From Alistipes sp. (GTDB taxonomy: Bacteria; Bacteroidota; Bacteroidia; Bacteroidales; Rikenellaceae): a stretch of DNA of 55,006 bases. Positions 25,320 to 33,664 of the stretch are shown here, in pieces (the first letter of the stretch is position 1; each line of letters starts with the position of its first letter). The notes below the pieces were generated by a model. The model had not been told where the DNA came from and made no database searches. It worked only from the letters and a program-made list of their open reading frames with translations. Where the stretch lies: NCBI GenBank assembly GCA_017465575.1, contig JAFTVX010000037.1:1-55006 (forward strand). The letters are read 5' to 3'. Both the position numbers and the translations under genes were made by a program.

Positions 25320-25446
25320 AAATTCTTGTCAGAAGGGGTTAGGCTTGGCTTATCGCAAAAGAATCCCCCGAGGGATAGTACAAATAGTACAGCCCTTGGG
25401 GGATTACTTTTGCGATAGACCGCATATTGCGGCTTTTCACGACAAA
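25320..25446 (-). repeat. Flush-stop palindrome, orphan copy C
   Basis: Same family as copies A and B (ATTCTTGTCAGAAGGGGTTAGG at the far end, GGGATAGTAC...GTACAGCCC core, cttttcacgac at the near end), oriented as for a minus-strand gene. No gene ends at it; the sequence beyond is the region before a plus-strand promoter. Confidence 0.6.
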
Positions 25447-25506
25447 GACCTATATATATAATACAATACCCCGCCGATGAGTGTTGTTCGTTCGCGAAAA
25501 AATACA

Positions 25507-25514
25507 TATCTTTG
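25507..25514 (+). promoter_or_regulatory. Promoter of the candidate structured RNA
   Basis: TATCTTTG, with TTG at 25484-25486 20 bases upstream. Transcription would run through the fold at 25552-25779. Confidence 0.5.
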
Positions 25515-25519
25515 TGGCG

Positions 25520-25780
25520 TCAAGGCCGATAGTCTTGGCAGACATATTTTTAGAAAGTGTATTTCGCTTTGTCCTAGTATGAAAATGTGGAAGTTTTCTA
25601 TTGCAAGTGGACGGAACGAGCTTCACTCATTTCTTGTGTAGTTATGCGGCTATGCACAGTTCTTGTGCATATACCCCATACTATTCAAGTGTGGGGTATT
25701 GTATCGTTTATTCTTGCATAGGTCTTTCCACAACCTTCATACTGGTAAACGAAATCCGACTCCACACTTTCTTTTTTTTA
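25520..25780 (+). ncRNA. Candidate structured RNA (about 230-260 nt)
   Basis: A long rod closes on itself: AGAAAGTGT+ATTTCG (25552-25566) with CGAAAT (25750-25755) and ACACTTTCT (25764-25772); AGTATGAA (25576-25583) with TTCATACT (25736-25743); GTGGAA (25587-25592) with TTCCAC (25726-25731); TTGCAAG (25601-25607) with CTTGCA (25713-25718). Two hairpins stand inside (TATGCAC/GTGCATA 25651-25671 and ATACCCCA/TGGGGTAT 25671-25699). Eight T follow the outer stem. Ordered helices plus promoter and U-run favour a real RNA. A 6S-like rod is one possibility, but the two inner hairpins do not fit simple 6S; alternatively it is a long leader of the next gene. Confidence 0.5.
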
Positions 25781-25839
25781 CCAAAATCAACCACATAGGA
25801 GCTCGGGTGGTATTAGATGGCAATTTATTCCAAACTACT

Positions 25840-26064
25840 ATGATTCGCAACTACCGTATAATGCTTGTTTTATGCTTTGTGGCAGTAGTTGTTGCCACAC
25901 CTGCAACTTTCATTATGGCTGCTATTGGAGAGTTCTTGTGGGCTGCGATACTTCTTGTCGTGAGCATTGCAACATTCATAGGTTTTGTGGAGTCGCGACG
26001 ACGCATCAAGCAACATCGTGAGTTCAAAAACCGCTACTCACACAAGCATATCAAGCCGATATAG
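25840..26064 (+). CDS. Small two-helix membrane protein
   Basis: ATG 25840 opens a 74-residue protein with two hydrophobic segments (about 7-28 and 30-48) and a basic tail (ESRRRIKQHREFKNRYSHKH). The longer upstream reading frame runs through the structured RNA and is unlikely. It lies 60 bases behind the RNA's U-run and ahead of a good terminator. Function unknown. Confidence 0.55.
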   Translation: MIRNYRIMLVLCFVAVVVATPATFIMAAIGEFLWAAILLVVSIATFIGFVESRRRIKQHREFKNRYSHKHIKPI

Positions 26065-26143
26065 CAGTTGCGAACGCTCCGCTATAGCTGTTGCGCTAAG
26101 ACTCGCACCTCAGCGCAACACTATAGAGGTGTCGTTATAGAAC

Positions 26144-26180
26144 AAAGGCTACCCGTTTTGCGATGGGTAGCCTTTGCTTT
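26144..26180 (+). terminator. Intrinsic terminator
   Basis: AAAGGCTACCC (26144-26154) pairs with GGGTAGCCTTT (26165-26175), followed by gcttt. It ends the small membrane-protein transcript. Confidence 0.75.
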
Positions 26181-26224
26181 ATAAATGAGCAATGAGAAAA
26201 GAGCAATGAGGAATTAGCAATAAA

Positions 26225-26370
26225 TTGTTAGCGCAGAGAGAGAACAGGGAGAGAACAGGGAGAGAACAGAGAGAGGTCAGAGAGAGGCAGAGAGAGGTCA
26301 GAGATACTGCGGATAACGCAATCTGCCCTCCCTGAATTCTCCCTGATAACTCTCTGATAACTCCCCACGA
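26225..26370. repeat. Beta-type iterated fold-back block
   Basis: Units gagagaacagg/gagagaggtca repeat on the left and ctctgataactcc on the right, around the same loop as at 25194-25316. It lies directly beyond flush-stop palindrome copy D. Confidence 0.6.
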
Positions 26371-26373
26371 CCC

Positions 26374-26502
26374 AAATTCTTGTCAGAAGGGGTTAGGCTT
26401 GGCTTATCGCAAAAGAATCCCCCAAGGGATAGTACAAAATAGTACAGCCCTTGGGGATTACTTTTGGGATAGGTCGAGAATGACCCCTTATCACAAGAAT
26501 TT
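26374..26502 (-). repeat. Flush-stop palindrome, copy D (end of DUF2461 gene)
   Basis: 129 bp with perfect ends AAATTCTTGT and ACAAGAATTT. The near end encodes the last codons of the minus-strand gene: AAA TTC TTG TGA (Lys-Phe-Leu-stop). Core GGGATAGTAC...GTACAGCCC. Confidence 0.72.
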
Positions 26503-27162
26503 CGCGTATTCGATGGCTCGATTAACTTGGTCAAGAAACGGCTTGCACCTTTTGAAGAGTTCGGCGGTTTGCTCTAACCAGTCGGGCTGCAAGAGCCACT
26601 CCGAAGTAATTGGGCGCGAGAGACATAGCTCGCGCTGGCGAAGGAGGTACTCATATTCGGGAGCTACCGAGAAACCTCGCGGTGTGCGCTTTAGGGCGTT
26701 GTCGGTGGTGAGGCTGAAGCCACTATGGGCGATGTTATCGACCATCTCTTGGGCGTGGTCCTCAATCTCCTCGCGCATACTGCGCAGCACTTCGGGTTCG
26801 GGGCATACATTGCCCGCAGCGAGAAATGAGCCCTCACCCCAAGTGTGACCCTTGGGCGAGATATGCAGATAGTAGCCACCATAGCCACTACGCTTGCCAC
26901 CACGCACAATAAAGGCGCTGAGGAAATCTTTGTAGGGCGTCTTATCCTTCGAGAAGCGGGTATCGCGGTAGATGCGATAGGTGCTTGTCGCAATGGTCGC
27001 ACCCTCGACCGAGGGGTCGAACTCCGAGATAAGCTCGATAAGTCGCTCGACATTGGCATTATGCTTCTGAAGCACACGACGATAGCGCTCGCGGTTAGCC
27101 TCAAACCACTCGCGATTGTTGTTGTCGTGGAGGTCGGAAAGGAACGATAATATCTCTTTCAC
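26491..27162 (-). CDS. DUF2461 family protein
   Basis: A 223-residue protein matching DUF2461: FLSDLHDNNNREWFEANRERY, TYRIYRDTRFSKDKTPYKDF and GGYYLHISPKG. No enzymatic role is established for this family. It stands alone on the minus strand. Its last three residues and stop are inside the 130-bp palindrome, so the original C-terminus may have been altered by the element. Confidence 0.85.
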   Translation of the reverse strand: MKEILSFLSDLHDNNNREWFEANRERYRRVLQKHNANVERLIELISEFDPSVEGATIATSTYRIYRDTRFSKDKTPYKDFLSAFIVRGGKRSGYGGYYLHISPKGHTWGEGSFLAAGNVCPEPEVLRSMREEIEDHAQEMVDNIAHSGFSLTTDNALKRTPRGFSVAPEYEYLLRQRELCLSRPITSEWLLQPDWLEQTAELFKRCKPFLDQVNRAIEYAKFL

Positions 27163-27194
27163 GGGAGAGGGGGTGTTAGTTTTTAGTTGTTAGA

Positions 27195-27320
27195 TGTTAG
27201 CGCAATTGATAGAGAATTTAGGGAGGTTAGGGAAATTAGGGAAGTTAGGGAAGCGCGACCGGCATTTATCCTTAAACTCCCTACTCTCCTTAAACTCTTT
27301 AAACTCCCTAATTAACCACC
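27195..27320. repeat. Gamma-type iterated fold-back block
   Basis: Units tttagggaggttagggaaattagg are followed by a loop gcgcgaccggcatttatcc and the complement ttaaactccctactctcc. It abuts copy E of the flush-stop palindrome. Short ttagttgttag units precede it, so the gap 27163-27466 holds repeats only. Confidence 0.6.
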
Positions 27321-27338
27321 TACCAATCAGCACTACCC

Positions 27339-27469
27339 TAATTTCTTGTCAGAAGTAGTGAGATGTGGCGCATCGTAAAAAGGAACCACCGAGGGATAGT
27401 ACAAGAAGTACAGCCCTCGGTGGTTAACTTTAGGATGCGTCGCAGATTACCGCTTATCACAAGAAATTA
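27339..27469 (-). repeat. Flush-stop palindrome, copy E (after glyA)
   Basis: 131 bp, from TAATTTCTTGTCAG to CACAAGAAATTA; the terminal TTA (27467-27469) is the glyA stop codon on the minus strand. Core CCGAGGGATAGTAC...GTACAGCCCTCGG. Confidence 0.75.
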
Positions 27470-28747
27470 CCACGCGAAGAGGGGATAATTGTTCATCAAC
27501 GCATTCACATCACGGCGAACAGCTGCGATATTCTCCTCGTTCTCGGGGTCGCACAATACGCGGTCGATAAGCTCGGCGATGTAGTCCATCTTATCCTCCT
27601 TGAGACCACGGGTGGTGATTGCAGGAGTACCGAAGCGAAGACCCGATGTGGTGAAGGGGGTACGCGAGTCGAAGGGCACCATATTCTTGTTGGTGGTGAT
27701 GTCGGCGGCTACGAGGCACTTCTCGGCAAGCTTACCAGTAAGCTCGGGGAACTTGGTGCGGAGGTCAACCAACATAAGGTGGTTGTCGGTACCGCCAGAG
27801 ACAATCTTATAACCACGCTTGGTGAGAGCCTCAGCCAACGCCTTGGCATTCTTCACTACCTGCTGCTGGTACTCCTTGTACTCGGGGGTGAGAGCCTCGC
27901 CAAAGGCAACAGCCTTAGCTGCGATAACATGCTCGAGGGGACCGCCCTGGATGCCAGGGAATACTGCAGAGTTAAGGATTTGCGACATCTTCTTCACTAC
28001 GCCCTTAGGTGTGGTGTAGCCCCAAGGATTGTCGAAATCCTTACCCATAAGGATGATACCGCCACGAGGACCACGGAGGGTCTTGTGGGTAGTAGATGTT
28101 ACGATATGTGCATACTTAACGGGGTTATCCAACAAGCCAGCAGCGATAAGACCTGCGGTGTGGGCCATATCGACGAGCAACAACGCGCCAACCTTGTCGG
28201 CAATCTCGCGCATACGCTTGTAGTCCCACTCACGAGAGAATGCCGAAGCACCACCGATGATAAGCTTGGGCTTATGCTCTAATGCCAATGCCTCCATCTC
28301 CTCATAGTCGATATTGCCAGTCTCCTCCTTGAGCTTGTAGCCTACGGCCTTGAAGTACTGACCCGACATATTCACGGGTGAACCGTGTGAGAGGTGACCA
28401 CCGTGCGAGAGGTCGAGACCCATAAAGGTGTCGCCGGGCTTGAGGCAAGCGAAGAAGACTGCCATATTTGCCTGTGCGCCAGAGTGGGGCTGAACATTAG
28501 CATACTCTGCACCATAAATCTTGCAGAGGCGCTCGATAGCGAGGTTCTCAATCTTATCTACCACCTCGCAACCGCCATAGTAGCGTGCTGCGGGATAACC
28601 CTCGGCGTACTTGTTGGTACATACCGAACCCATAGCTGCCATCACCTGATCGCTCACGAAGTTCTCCGAAGCGATAAGCTCGATACCCTTGGTCTGACGC
28701 GAACGCTCCTCGGCGATCAAGTCAAAAATCTGTGAATCTTTGTTCAT
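27467..28747 (-). CDS. glyA: Serine hydroxymethyltransferase
   Basis: A 426-residue PLP enzyme that interconverts serine and glycine with tetrahydrofolate. Visible: [36 protein letters not shown], and the PLP lysine in [15 protein letters not shown]. Single-gene transcript with its own promoter; the stop codon is part of flush-stop palindrome E. Confidence 0.97.
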   Translation of the reverse strand: MNKDSQIFDLIAEERSRQTKGIELIASENFVSDQVMAAMGSVCTNKYAEGYPAARYYGGCEVVDKIENLAIERLCKIYGAEYANVQPHSGAQANMAVFFACLKPGDTFMGLDLSHGGHLSHGSPVNMSGQYFKAVGYKLKEETGNIDYEEMEALALEHKPKLIIGGASAFSREWDYKRMREIADKVGALLLVDMAHTAGLIAAGLLDNPVKYAHIVTSTTHKTLRGPRGGIILMGKDFDNPWGYTTPKGVVKKMSQILNSAVFPGIQGGPLEHVIAAKAVAFGEALTPEYKEYQQQVVKNAKALAEALTKRGYKIVSGGTDNHLMLVDLRTKFPELTGKLAEKCLVAADITTNKNMVPFDSRTPFTTSGLRFGTPAITTRGLKEDKMDYIAELIDRVLCDPENEENIAAVRRDVNALMNNYPLFAW

Positions 28748-28799
28748 TGTAGTATTTGAGTTTTAGATATATTTTAAAAATAGTTGTATTTCTAACTAA

Positions 28800-28807
28800 C
28801 AAAGATA
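28800..28807 (-). promoter_or_regulatory. glyA promoter (-7 element)
   Basis: CAAAGATA, TATCTTTG on the minus strand, 52 bases before the glyA start. Confidence 0.5.
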
Positions 28808-28847
28808 TAAAAATTTATTGGAAATATGCAAGGGTTTCGTAAAAAAA

Positions 28848-28980
28848 AGAGCAAAGTTCAAAGAGCAAAGTTCAAAGAGAAATGAGAAATTTTTAAGACG
28901 ATAGGACAAGCAAGACGATAAGACAATAGGAAATTTTCATAATGTCTTATGGTCCTAATGTCTTAATGGTCTTTGGCTAC
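28848..28980. repeat. Short direct repeats and delta-type block
   Basis: 28850-28885 repeats aaagttcaaagagc; 28895-28980 holds gacgataagac units and their complement cttatggtcctaatgtcttaatgg. The delta block abuts copy F of the flush-stop palindrome. Confidence 0.55.
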
Positions 28981-28999
28981 TTACCTCCCAATCAGCACT

Positions 29000-29127
29000 C
29001 TTTGTCGTCAAAAGTCGTGAGATGTGAGCTATCGCAAAAATGCCGTCAATGGGCTGTACTTATCATACTGCTCATTGACGGCACTTTTTGAAATGGGACA
29101 AAGGATGCCCCTTATCACAATAAATTA
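29000..29127 (-). repeat. Flush-stop palindrome, copy F (after the FKBP operon)
   Basis: About 128 bp, from TTTGTCGTCAAAAG to CTTATCACAATAAATTA, whose last TTA is the stop codon of the FKBP gene. The core (in gene direction GAGCAGTATGATAAGTAC) matches copy A rather than copies B, D, E and I, so two core subtypes exist. Confidence 0.68.
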
Positions 29128-30309
29128 CTTCGCAGGCGCCACCTGAATCGACTTAGGCTCAATAGGCTTGCGGGGCTTCATGATGGGCTTGGGAATATCT
29201 ACACCAGGCTTAACATCTTTAAGCTCGATATGCATCACAATAGCCTCGTTGGGAAGTACGGCACGGTTGCCACGAGCACCATAGGCGAGCTCGGCAGGCA
29301 TCCACACGGTAATCTCGCCACCCACACCAATCTTCTTCATAGCCTCGGTAGCACCAGGAATACGGAACTGAACGAGAGGAATTGTAGGCTGCTCGGTGCT
29401 AAGAACCTGCTCCTCAAGCTTAGCGATGCGCTCAGCACGCTTATCCTCAGCCATGGTGGTGTCGGCCTGAACCTTAGCAATCTGCTCACGAACCTCCGAA
29501 GCACGCTTTGCGGTAGACTCAAAGAGGATACCACGGCAGGTGTAGCCCTCGAAGCGGAAGCTGATAGTATCGTAGTCCTTAGCAGGGCGCAACTCCGAGC
29601 CAGGGTTCTCGATACGATAGTAGAGGGTGTCGGCACCTACGGCAAACATCTCGACATCACCTCGCTTAGCGACACCACGCAACCACTCCTTCGAGAACTT
29701 GTCGAGCTCCTTGGGTAGCTCAGTGCCGTAATAGGCCTGCATAACTTTCTGAAGCTGCATGGTGGTAAGGCGCATGTTATCGTCGATAACCGACTGGTTC
29801 TCAACCTTCATAGCATCGTCCATAGCCTGGAAGAGGTAGTGGAGATTTACCTTAGACATAGTATTGCGGATATACTGTGCCATATCGTGACCAAGAGCAG
29901 TTGCGATACGCTCAGCTGTATACTCATCGTTGAAGAGTGCGGGAAGCTCCTTCTTGACAGTATCACGCGAGAACATTGCCATACGCTTAGCCAACATATA
30001 GGGGCGCATACACTCGTCGCTAAACTTGTTAAGCACCTCACGATTAGCATCGAGGAAGTCGTGGTCGATGTCACGCTTGTTAATCTCGGCGGTGAACGCC
30101 TCCTTCAAAGGCTCGATGGTCATGCCTGCCTCGCCATAGTTGAGGCTAACATTAAGACCGAGGTTCATACCCACAGCATAAGAGAGGGTATCGAACTCAG
30201 CCTCGGGGTCATTGTAGGTATACGACTGCTCCTCGGCAAAGTAGTAGTCACGGCCACCGCACGAAGCGAAGAGTGCCGCAGCTGCAAGAACAAATAGAAG
30301 TTTTTTCAT
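29125..30309 (-). CDS. FKBP-type peptidyl-prolyl isomerase lipoprotein (394 aa)
   Basis: A lipoprotein (lipobox FASC at about 17) with an FkpA-like helical N-terminal region (LSYAVGMNLGLNVSL...) and an FKBP domain in the C-terminal half (DTISFRFEGYTCRG, VQFRIPGATEAMKKIGVGG, MPAELAYGARG). A charged, probably helical insertion of about 38 residues (ASEVREQIAKVQAD...LEEQVLSTEQ) interrupts the FKBP domain after FESTAKR. It likely folds proteins in the periplasm or at the outer membrane. Last gene of a four-gene operon. Confidence 0.85.
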   Translation of the reverse strand: MKKLLFVLAAAALFASCGGRDYYFAEEQSYTYNDPEAEFDTLSYAVGMNLGLNVSLNYGEAGMTIEPLKEAFTAEINKRDIDHDFLDANREVLNKFSDECMRPYMLAKRMAMFSRDTVKKELPALFNDEYTAERIATALGHDMAQYIRNTMSKVNLHYLFQAMDDAMKVENQSVIDDNMRLTTMQLQKVMQAYYGTELPKELDKFSKEWLRGVAKRGDVEMFAVGADTLYYRIENPGSELRPAKDYDTISFRFEGYTCRGILFESTAKRASEVREQIAKVQADTTMAEDKRAERIAKLEEQVLSTEQPTIPLVQFRIPGATEAMKKIGVGGEITVWMPAELAYGARGNRAVLPNEAIVMHIELKDVKPGVDIPKPIMKPRKPIEPKSIQVAPAK

Positions 30310-30335
30310 TGTTTTTAATTATTTAAAGTTTCTCA

Positions 30336-31049
30336 TTAATATCTGCGGTATGTACGAGGCACCACCTCCAAAAGGCGTATCTCGTAGTAGAGCATCGTAT
30401 TTGGCTTGACATCGAGCGAGTCGCAACCAGCCGAGCCAAAAGCCAATGTCGAGGGTAACCACGCCTCGATATGTCCACCCTTGCCGATAAGGCGTGTTGC
30501 CTCCTGCGCACCACGAGTCATATCGCCAAGCGCAAGGCGCAGGGTGTCGCCATGGTAGTAGGTGGTATCGACAACCTCACCTGCCGAGTTAAGCACACGG
30601 TAGCAGACAACGATGGTATCGCGCGTACTGCGAGCCACACTCTTCATATCGCCCAACTCACGCACCTTATAGGTAAGTCCCGAGGTTGTAGCCACAAACT
30701 TACGGTCTGCCTTGCGCAAATCCGAGAGGAACTGTGTCTCGAAGGCCTTGACACGCTCGTAGTTGTCCCAGTTCATATATTTAAGGAAGGCGTTGCGTGC
30801 CTCCTCGTCGGTGAGCTTATGGCTCTGGGCATATACATCGCGGATACCCATACACACCATCTCGGCATTGAGCATCGAGTCGGCAGTGATAAGGTTAAGA
30901 CCGAGGTTCAAACCCATAACATAGGACATTGAGTCGGCGCTATTGAGCATCTGAGGCTCAACGGCCACGGGAACCTCATTACGCTCAATGAGGTTGCACG
31001 ATGTAAAGAGCACAAGTGCTGTAAGTACGGCGATAAGTGTCTGCTTCAT
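30336..31049 (-). CDS. FKBP-type peptidyl-prolyl isomerase lipoprotein (237 aa)
   Basis: A lipoprotein (lipobox FTSC at about 18) with the same SMSYVMGLNLGLNL N-terminal element as its neighbour, then an FKBP domain (TIVVCYRVLNSAGEVVDTTY, GDMTRGAQEATRLIGKGGHIEAWLPSTLAFG). The two adjacent FKBP genes are probably an old duplication. It starts 9 bases after nhaA ends. Confidence 0.85.
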   Translation of the reverse strand: MKQTLIAVLTALVLFTSCNLIERNEVPVAVEPQMLNSADSMSYVMGLNLGLNLITADSMLNAEMVCMGIRDVYAQSHKLTDEEARNAFLKYMNWDNYERVKAFETQFLSDLRKADRKFVATTSGLTYKVRELGDMKSVARSTRDTIVVCYRVLNSAGEVVDTTYYHGDTLRLALGDMTRGAQEATRLIGKGGHIEAWLPSTLAFGSAGCDSLDVKPNTMLYYEIRLLEVVPRTYRRY

Positions 31050-31058
31050 ATACGGTTT

Positions 31059-32441
31059 TTACTTTTTCTTATGTTCGCGGCGTGCCTCAAGGATGATAAG
31101 CAACGAGCCGAGGATTGCCGCCGTGGCAGATGCCATCAAAATCGCAATCTTGCCCTTGTTGATAAACTCAAGGTGGGTAGCAGCATCGAAGGCGAGGTTA
31201 TCGACAAAGATAGACATCGTAAAGCCGATACCGCCCAAGCATGCCACAGCGATAAGCATAGGCCAGGTAGCACCCGCAGGCTTCTCTGCCAAGCCGAGCT
31301 TAATAGAGAGGTAGCTAAAGAGCGAGATGCCGATGGGCTTACCAAAGACAAGACCGAAGAAGATACCCATGCCCACAGAGCCAAGCTCGGGAGAGTACTC
31401 GAAGATGTTGAAGTACTCCGCCGACTCGATATGCACGCCAGCATTTGCCAAGGCAAAGATTGGCATAATAATAAAGTTGACATAGGGCATAAGAAGGTTC
31501 TCCATACGGTGGCTCATACCCTCGGCGCCGTTCGAGATCTGCTTCATACGGTTGAGGTTGTAGCGATAGGCCTCCTCACGCTCCTCCTTATCCTCAATCT
31601 TCTCAGCCTCAGCGATATTGCGCTGGATGACCTCTGACTTATGGAGGTAGTACGACTGGCTATAGCGGGGCTTTGTGGGGATAAGCATCGCCATCGCGAC
31701 ACCTGCGATAGTGGCGTGAACACCCGAATAGTAGAACAGAATCCAGACAACAACGGCAGGAGCAAGGTAGGCAATGATGCGGAACTCACCCATACGGCGC
31801 ATAAAGTAGATGCCCACCATAATAAGAATAGCAATACCCAAATACAAGAGGTTGGGTGTCTGACCATAGAAGAGGGCGATAACGATGATTGCGCCAAGGT
31901 CATCGGCAACAGCCAACGCCGTAAGGAACACCTTAAGCGAGATAGGCACACGGTTGCCCAAGAGCGACATAATACCGATAGCAAAGGCGATATCCGTAGC
32001 CGTAGGGATACCCCAGCCATTAACCACCGCTGTGCCACCATTGAAGATGGTATAGATAGCCGCAGGGGCAAGCATACCGCCCAACGCTGCCACGATAGGC
32101 AACACTGCCTTCTTGGGTGTAGAGAGCTGTCCATCAGATAGTTCTCGGCGAATTTCAAGACCCACGGTAAAGAAGAAGATTACCATCAACGCATCGTTGA
32201 CAAACTTCTCGAAGGTCATACCCTCGGGGAAGAGGTGACCATCAATCATGATGCTGAGGTCCATATGGAGAATATGGTGGTAAATCTCACTCGTCGCGGG
32301 AAGATTTGCCAACAGCATCGCAACAACAACACACATCACAAGCACAATACCACCTGCCCAAGGCGCTTGCAGAAAACTCTGTCCGCGCTGTGACAGAATA
32401 TGGTTGCGCTTCACTCTACCGAATTTTGTAAAAACTGACAT
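31059..32441 (-). CDS. nhaA: Na+/H+ antiporter NhaA
   Basis: A 460-residue inner-membrane antiporter with about 12 helices. Family motifs: NDALMVIFFFTVGLEIRREL, GGMLAPAAIYTIFNGG, GIPTATDIAFAIG and ALAVADDLGAIIVIALFY with the essential Asp pair. A basic, acidic hydrophilic loop (about 250-290) is longer than in E. coli. It exports Na+ in exchange for protons. Confidence 0.95.
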   Translation of the reverse strand: MSVFTKFGRVKRNHILSQRGQSFLQAPWAGGIVLVMCVVVAMLLANLPATSEIYHHILHMDLSIMIDGHLFPEGMTFEKFVNDALMVIFFFTVGLEIRRELSDGQLSTPKKAVLPIVAALGGMLAPAAIYTIFNGGTAVVNGWGIPTATDIAFAIGIMSLLGNRVPISLKVFLTALAVADDLGAIIVIALFYGQTPNLLYLGIAILIMVGIYFMRRMGEFRIIAYLAPAVVVWILFYYSGVHATIAGVAMAMLIPTKPRYSQSYYLHKSEVIQRNIAEAEKIEDKEEREEAYRYNLNRMKQISNGAEGMSHRMENLLMPYVNFIIMPIFALANAGVHIESAEYFNIFEYSPELGSVGMGIFFGLVFGKPIGISLFSYLSIKLGLAEKPAGATWPMLIAVACLGGIGFTMSIFVDNLAFDAATHLEFINKGKIAILMASATAAILGSLLIILEARREHKKK

Positions 32442-32472
32442 TTATTTTAAGTAAATTTAGGGAAATTTTTCG

Positions 32473-33549
32473 TTACAATACATCCTGCGAATCGTAGTTC
32501 TTCAAAGCCATACTGCAAAGTTTGAAGAGCATACGCGCTGCAATCTCTGCATCGGTCTTATCCTCCATATCGGGCACAACCTCCGTGAGGTCGAAACCGA
32601 CAATCTCCTTGCCCGCCGCTACGATGCGACCAAGCAGGTAGACAACCTCTGGAAAGCGCAAGCCACCAGGGATAAGTGTCGAGTTGTGGGGTGCGCACTC
32701 GATGGTGAGGCCGTCGATATCCAACGACACATAGACCTTATCGGGCAACTCCGCCACAATCTCCTCACAGATTTTCGCCCATATTTTGCCCTCGAAGTGC
32801 GACGACCAGATATATTGACCCGTAAAGAACTTGATGCGCTCATCGCTCTCGGCACGCTCCCACTCGGCAGGCGAGAACTCACGAACACCAACCGCTACAA
32901 CACGGCTGACACCCTCGAAATCACGCAACACATTGTGCATCACCGAGGCGTGAGAGTGCTCGAAGCCCTGATAAGCCTCCTTAAGGTCGCTCATAGAGTC
33001 GATATGCAGGATACCTACGCCATCGTATTTTTCGGATACGGCACGCATAAGACCGTATGCCGACGACTGGTCGCCACCGACCAAACCTACGATTTTGTTG
33101 CGCTCCAACCAGTGTTGCGACTGGCGGTAGATATTCTCGTTGACAGCCAACGAGCCCTCGTTGACATGGCGCAGACGGCGCGAGTAGATGATATTATCCA
33201 ACCCCTCCAAGCCCATCTCTTCGTAGACCTTGACCACACGCTGGGCATCGCTACGCAGACGGTGCGAGAGGTCCTGAATTGAGTAGTCGATAGGGAGTGT
33301 TGCGATACCCTTGCGCCACGCATAGGGTGCGCTGGGCTCATAGAAATCAATCTTGCGCGAGGCCTCGATAATGGCATCAGGAGCATAGCTGCTACCATCG
33401 CGACGAGCGGTCGTAGCATCCCACGGTGCCGAGATTAGCACAAGGGCGGCATCATCTGCCTCGACAGGCATACCGAAGTAGTTGCCATTGTCAGGAATAA
33501 CGCCGTTAGGGTTGAACTCTATTTTGTTGCTCTTCATACTGCTCGACAT
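32473..33549 (-). CDS. Arginase-fold protein with altered metal ligands
   Basis: A 358-residue ureohydrolase-fold protein. The metal motifs are recognisable but changed: GGDQS instead of GGDHS, DSMSD instead of DAHxD, and SLDIDGLTIE where SxDxDxxDP is usual. Two of the normal His ligands are thus replaced by Gln and Met. The order of elements fits the arginase/agmatinase family, yet activity with the usual two Mn ions is doubtful. It is the first gene of the nhaA-FKBP operon. Confidence 0.75.
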   Translation of the reverse strand: MSSSMKSNKIEFNPNGVIPDNGNYFGMPVEADDAALVLISAPWDATTARRDGSSYAPDAIIEASRKIDFYEPSAPYAWRKGIATLPIDYSIQDLSHRLRSDAQRVVKVYEEMGLEGLDNIIYSRRLRHVNEGSLAVNENIYRQSQHWLERNKIVGLVGGDQSSAYGLMRAVSEKYDGVGILHIDSMSDLKEAYQGFEHSHASVMHNVLRDFEGVSRVVAVGVREFSPAEWERAESDERIKFFTGQYIWSSHFEGKIWAKICEEIVAELPDKVYVSLDIDGLTIECAPHNSTLIPGGLRFPEVVYLLGRIVAAGKEIVGFDLTEVVPDMEDKTDAEIAARMLFKLCSMALKNYDSQDVL

Positions 33550-33590
33550 TTAGTGATTGACTTTAGTCAACACTTATAAAAAAATTCGTG

Positions 33591-33598
33591 CAAATATA
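33591..33598 (-). promoter_or_regulatory. Promoter of the arginase-like/nhaA operon
   Basis: CAAATATA (TATATTTG on the minus strand), 42 bases upstream of the start at 33549. Confidence 0.5.
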
Positions 33599-33621
33599 CA
33601 AAATATTTCGTGTTTTTGTGC

Positions 33622-33629
33622 TATCTTTG
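33622..33629 (+). promoter_or_regulatory. pdxB promoter (-7 element)
   Basis: TATCTTTG, 35 bases before the ATG at 33665; divergent from the promoter at 33591-33598. Confidence 0.5.
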
Positions 33630-33664
33630 TTTGAAAATTTTAACGCAAAACCACCCTTTCAACG

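Noticed and set aside
25268-26534. Two similar minus-strand frames (25268-25507 and 26298-26534) that might look like a protein family
   Set aside because: Their similarity comes entirely from the flush-stop palindrome and beta block they cross; neither has its own start signal.
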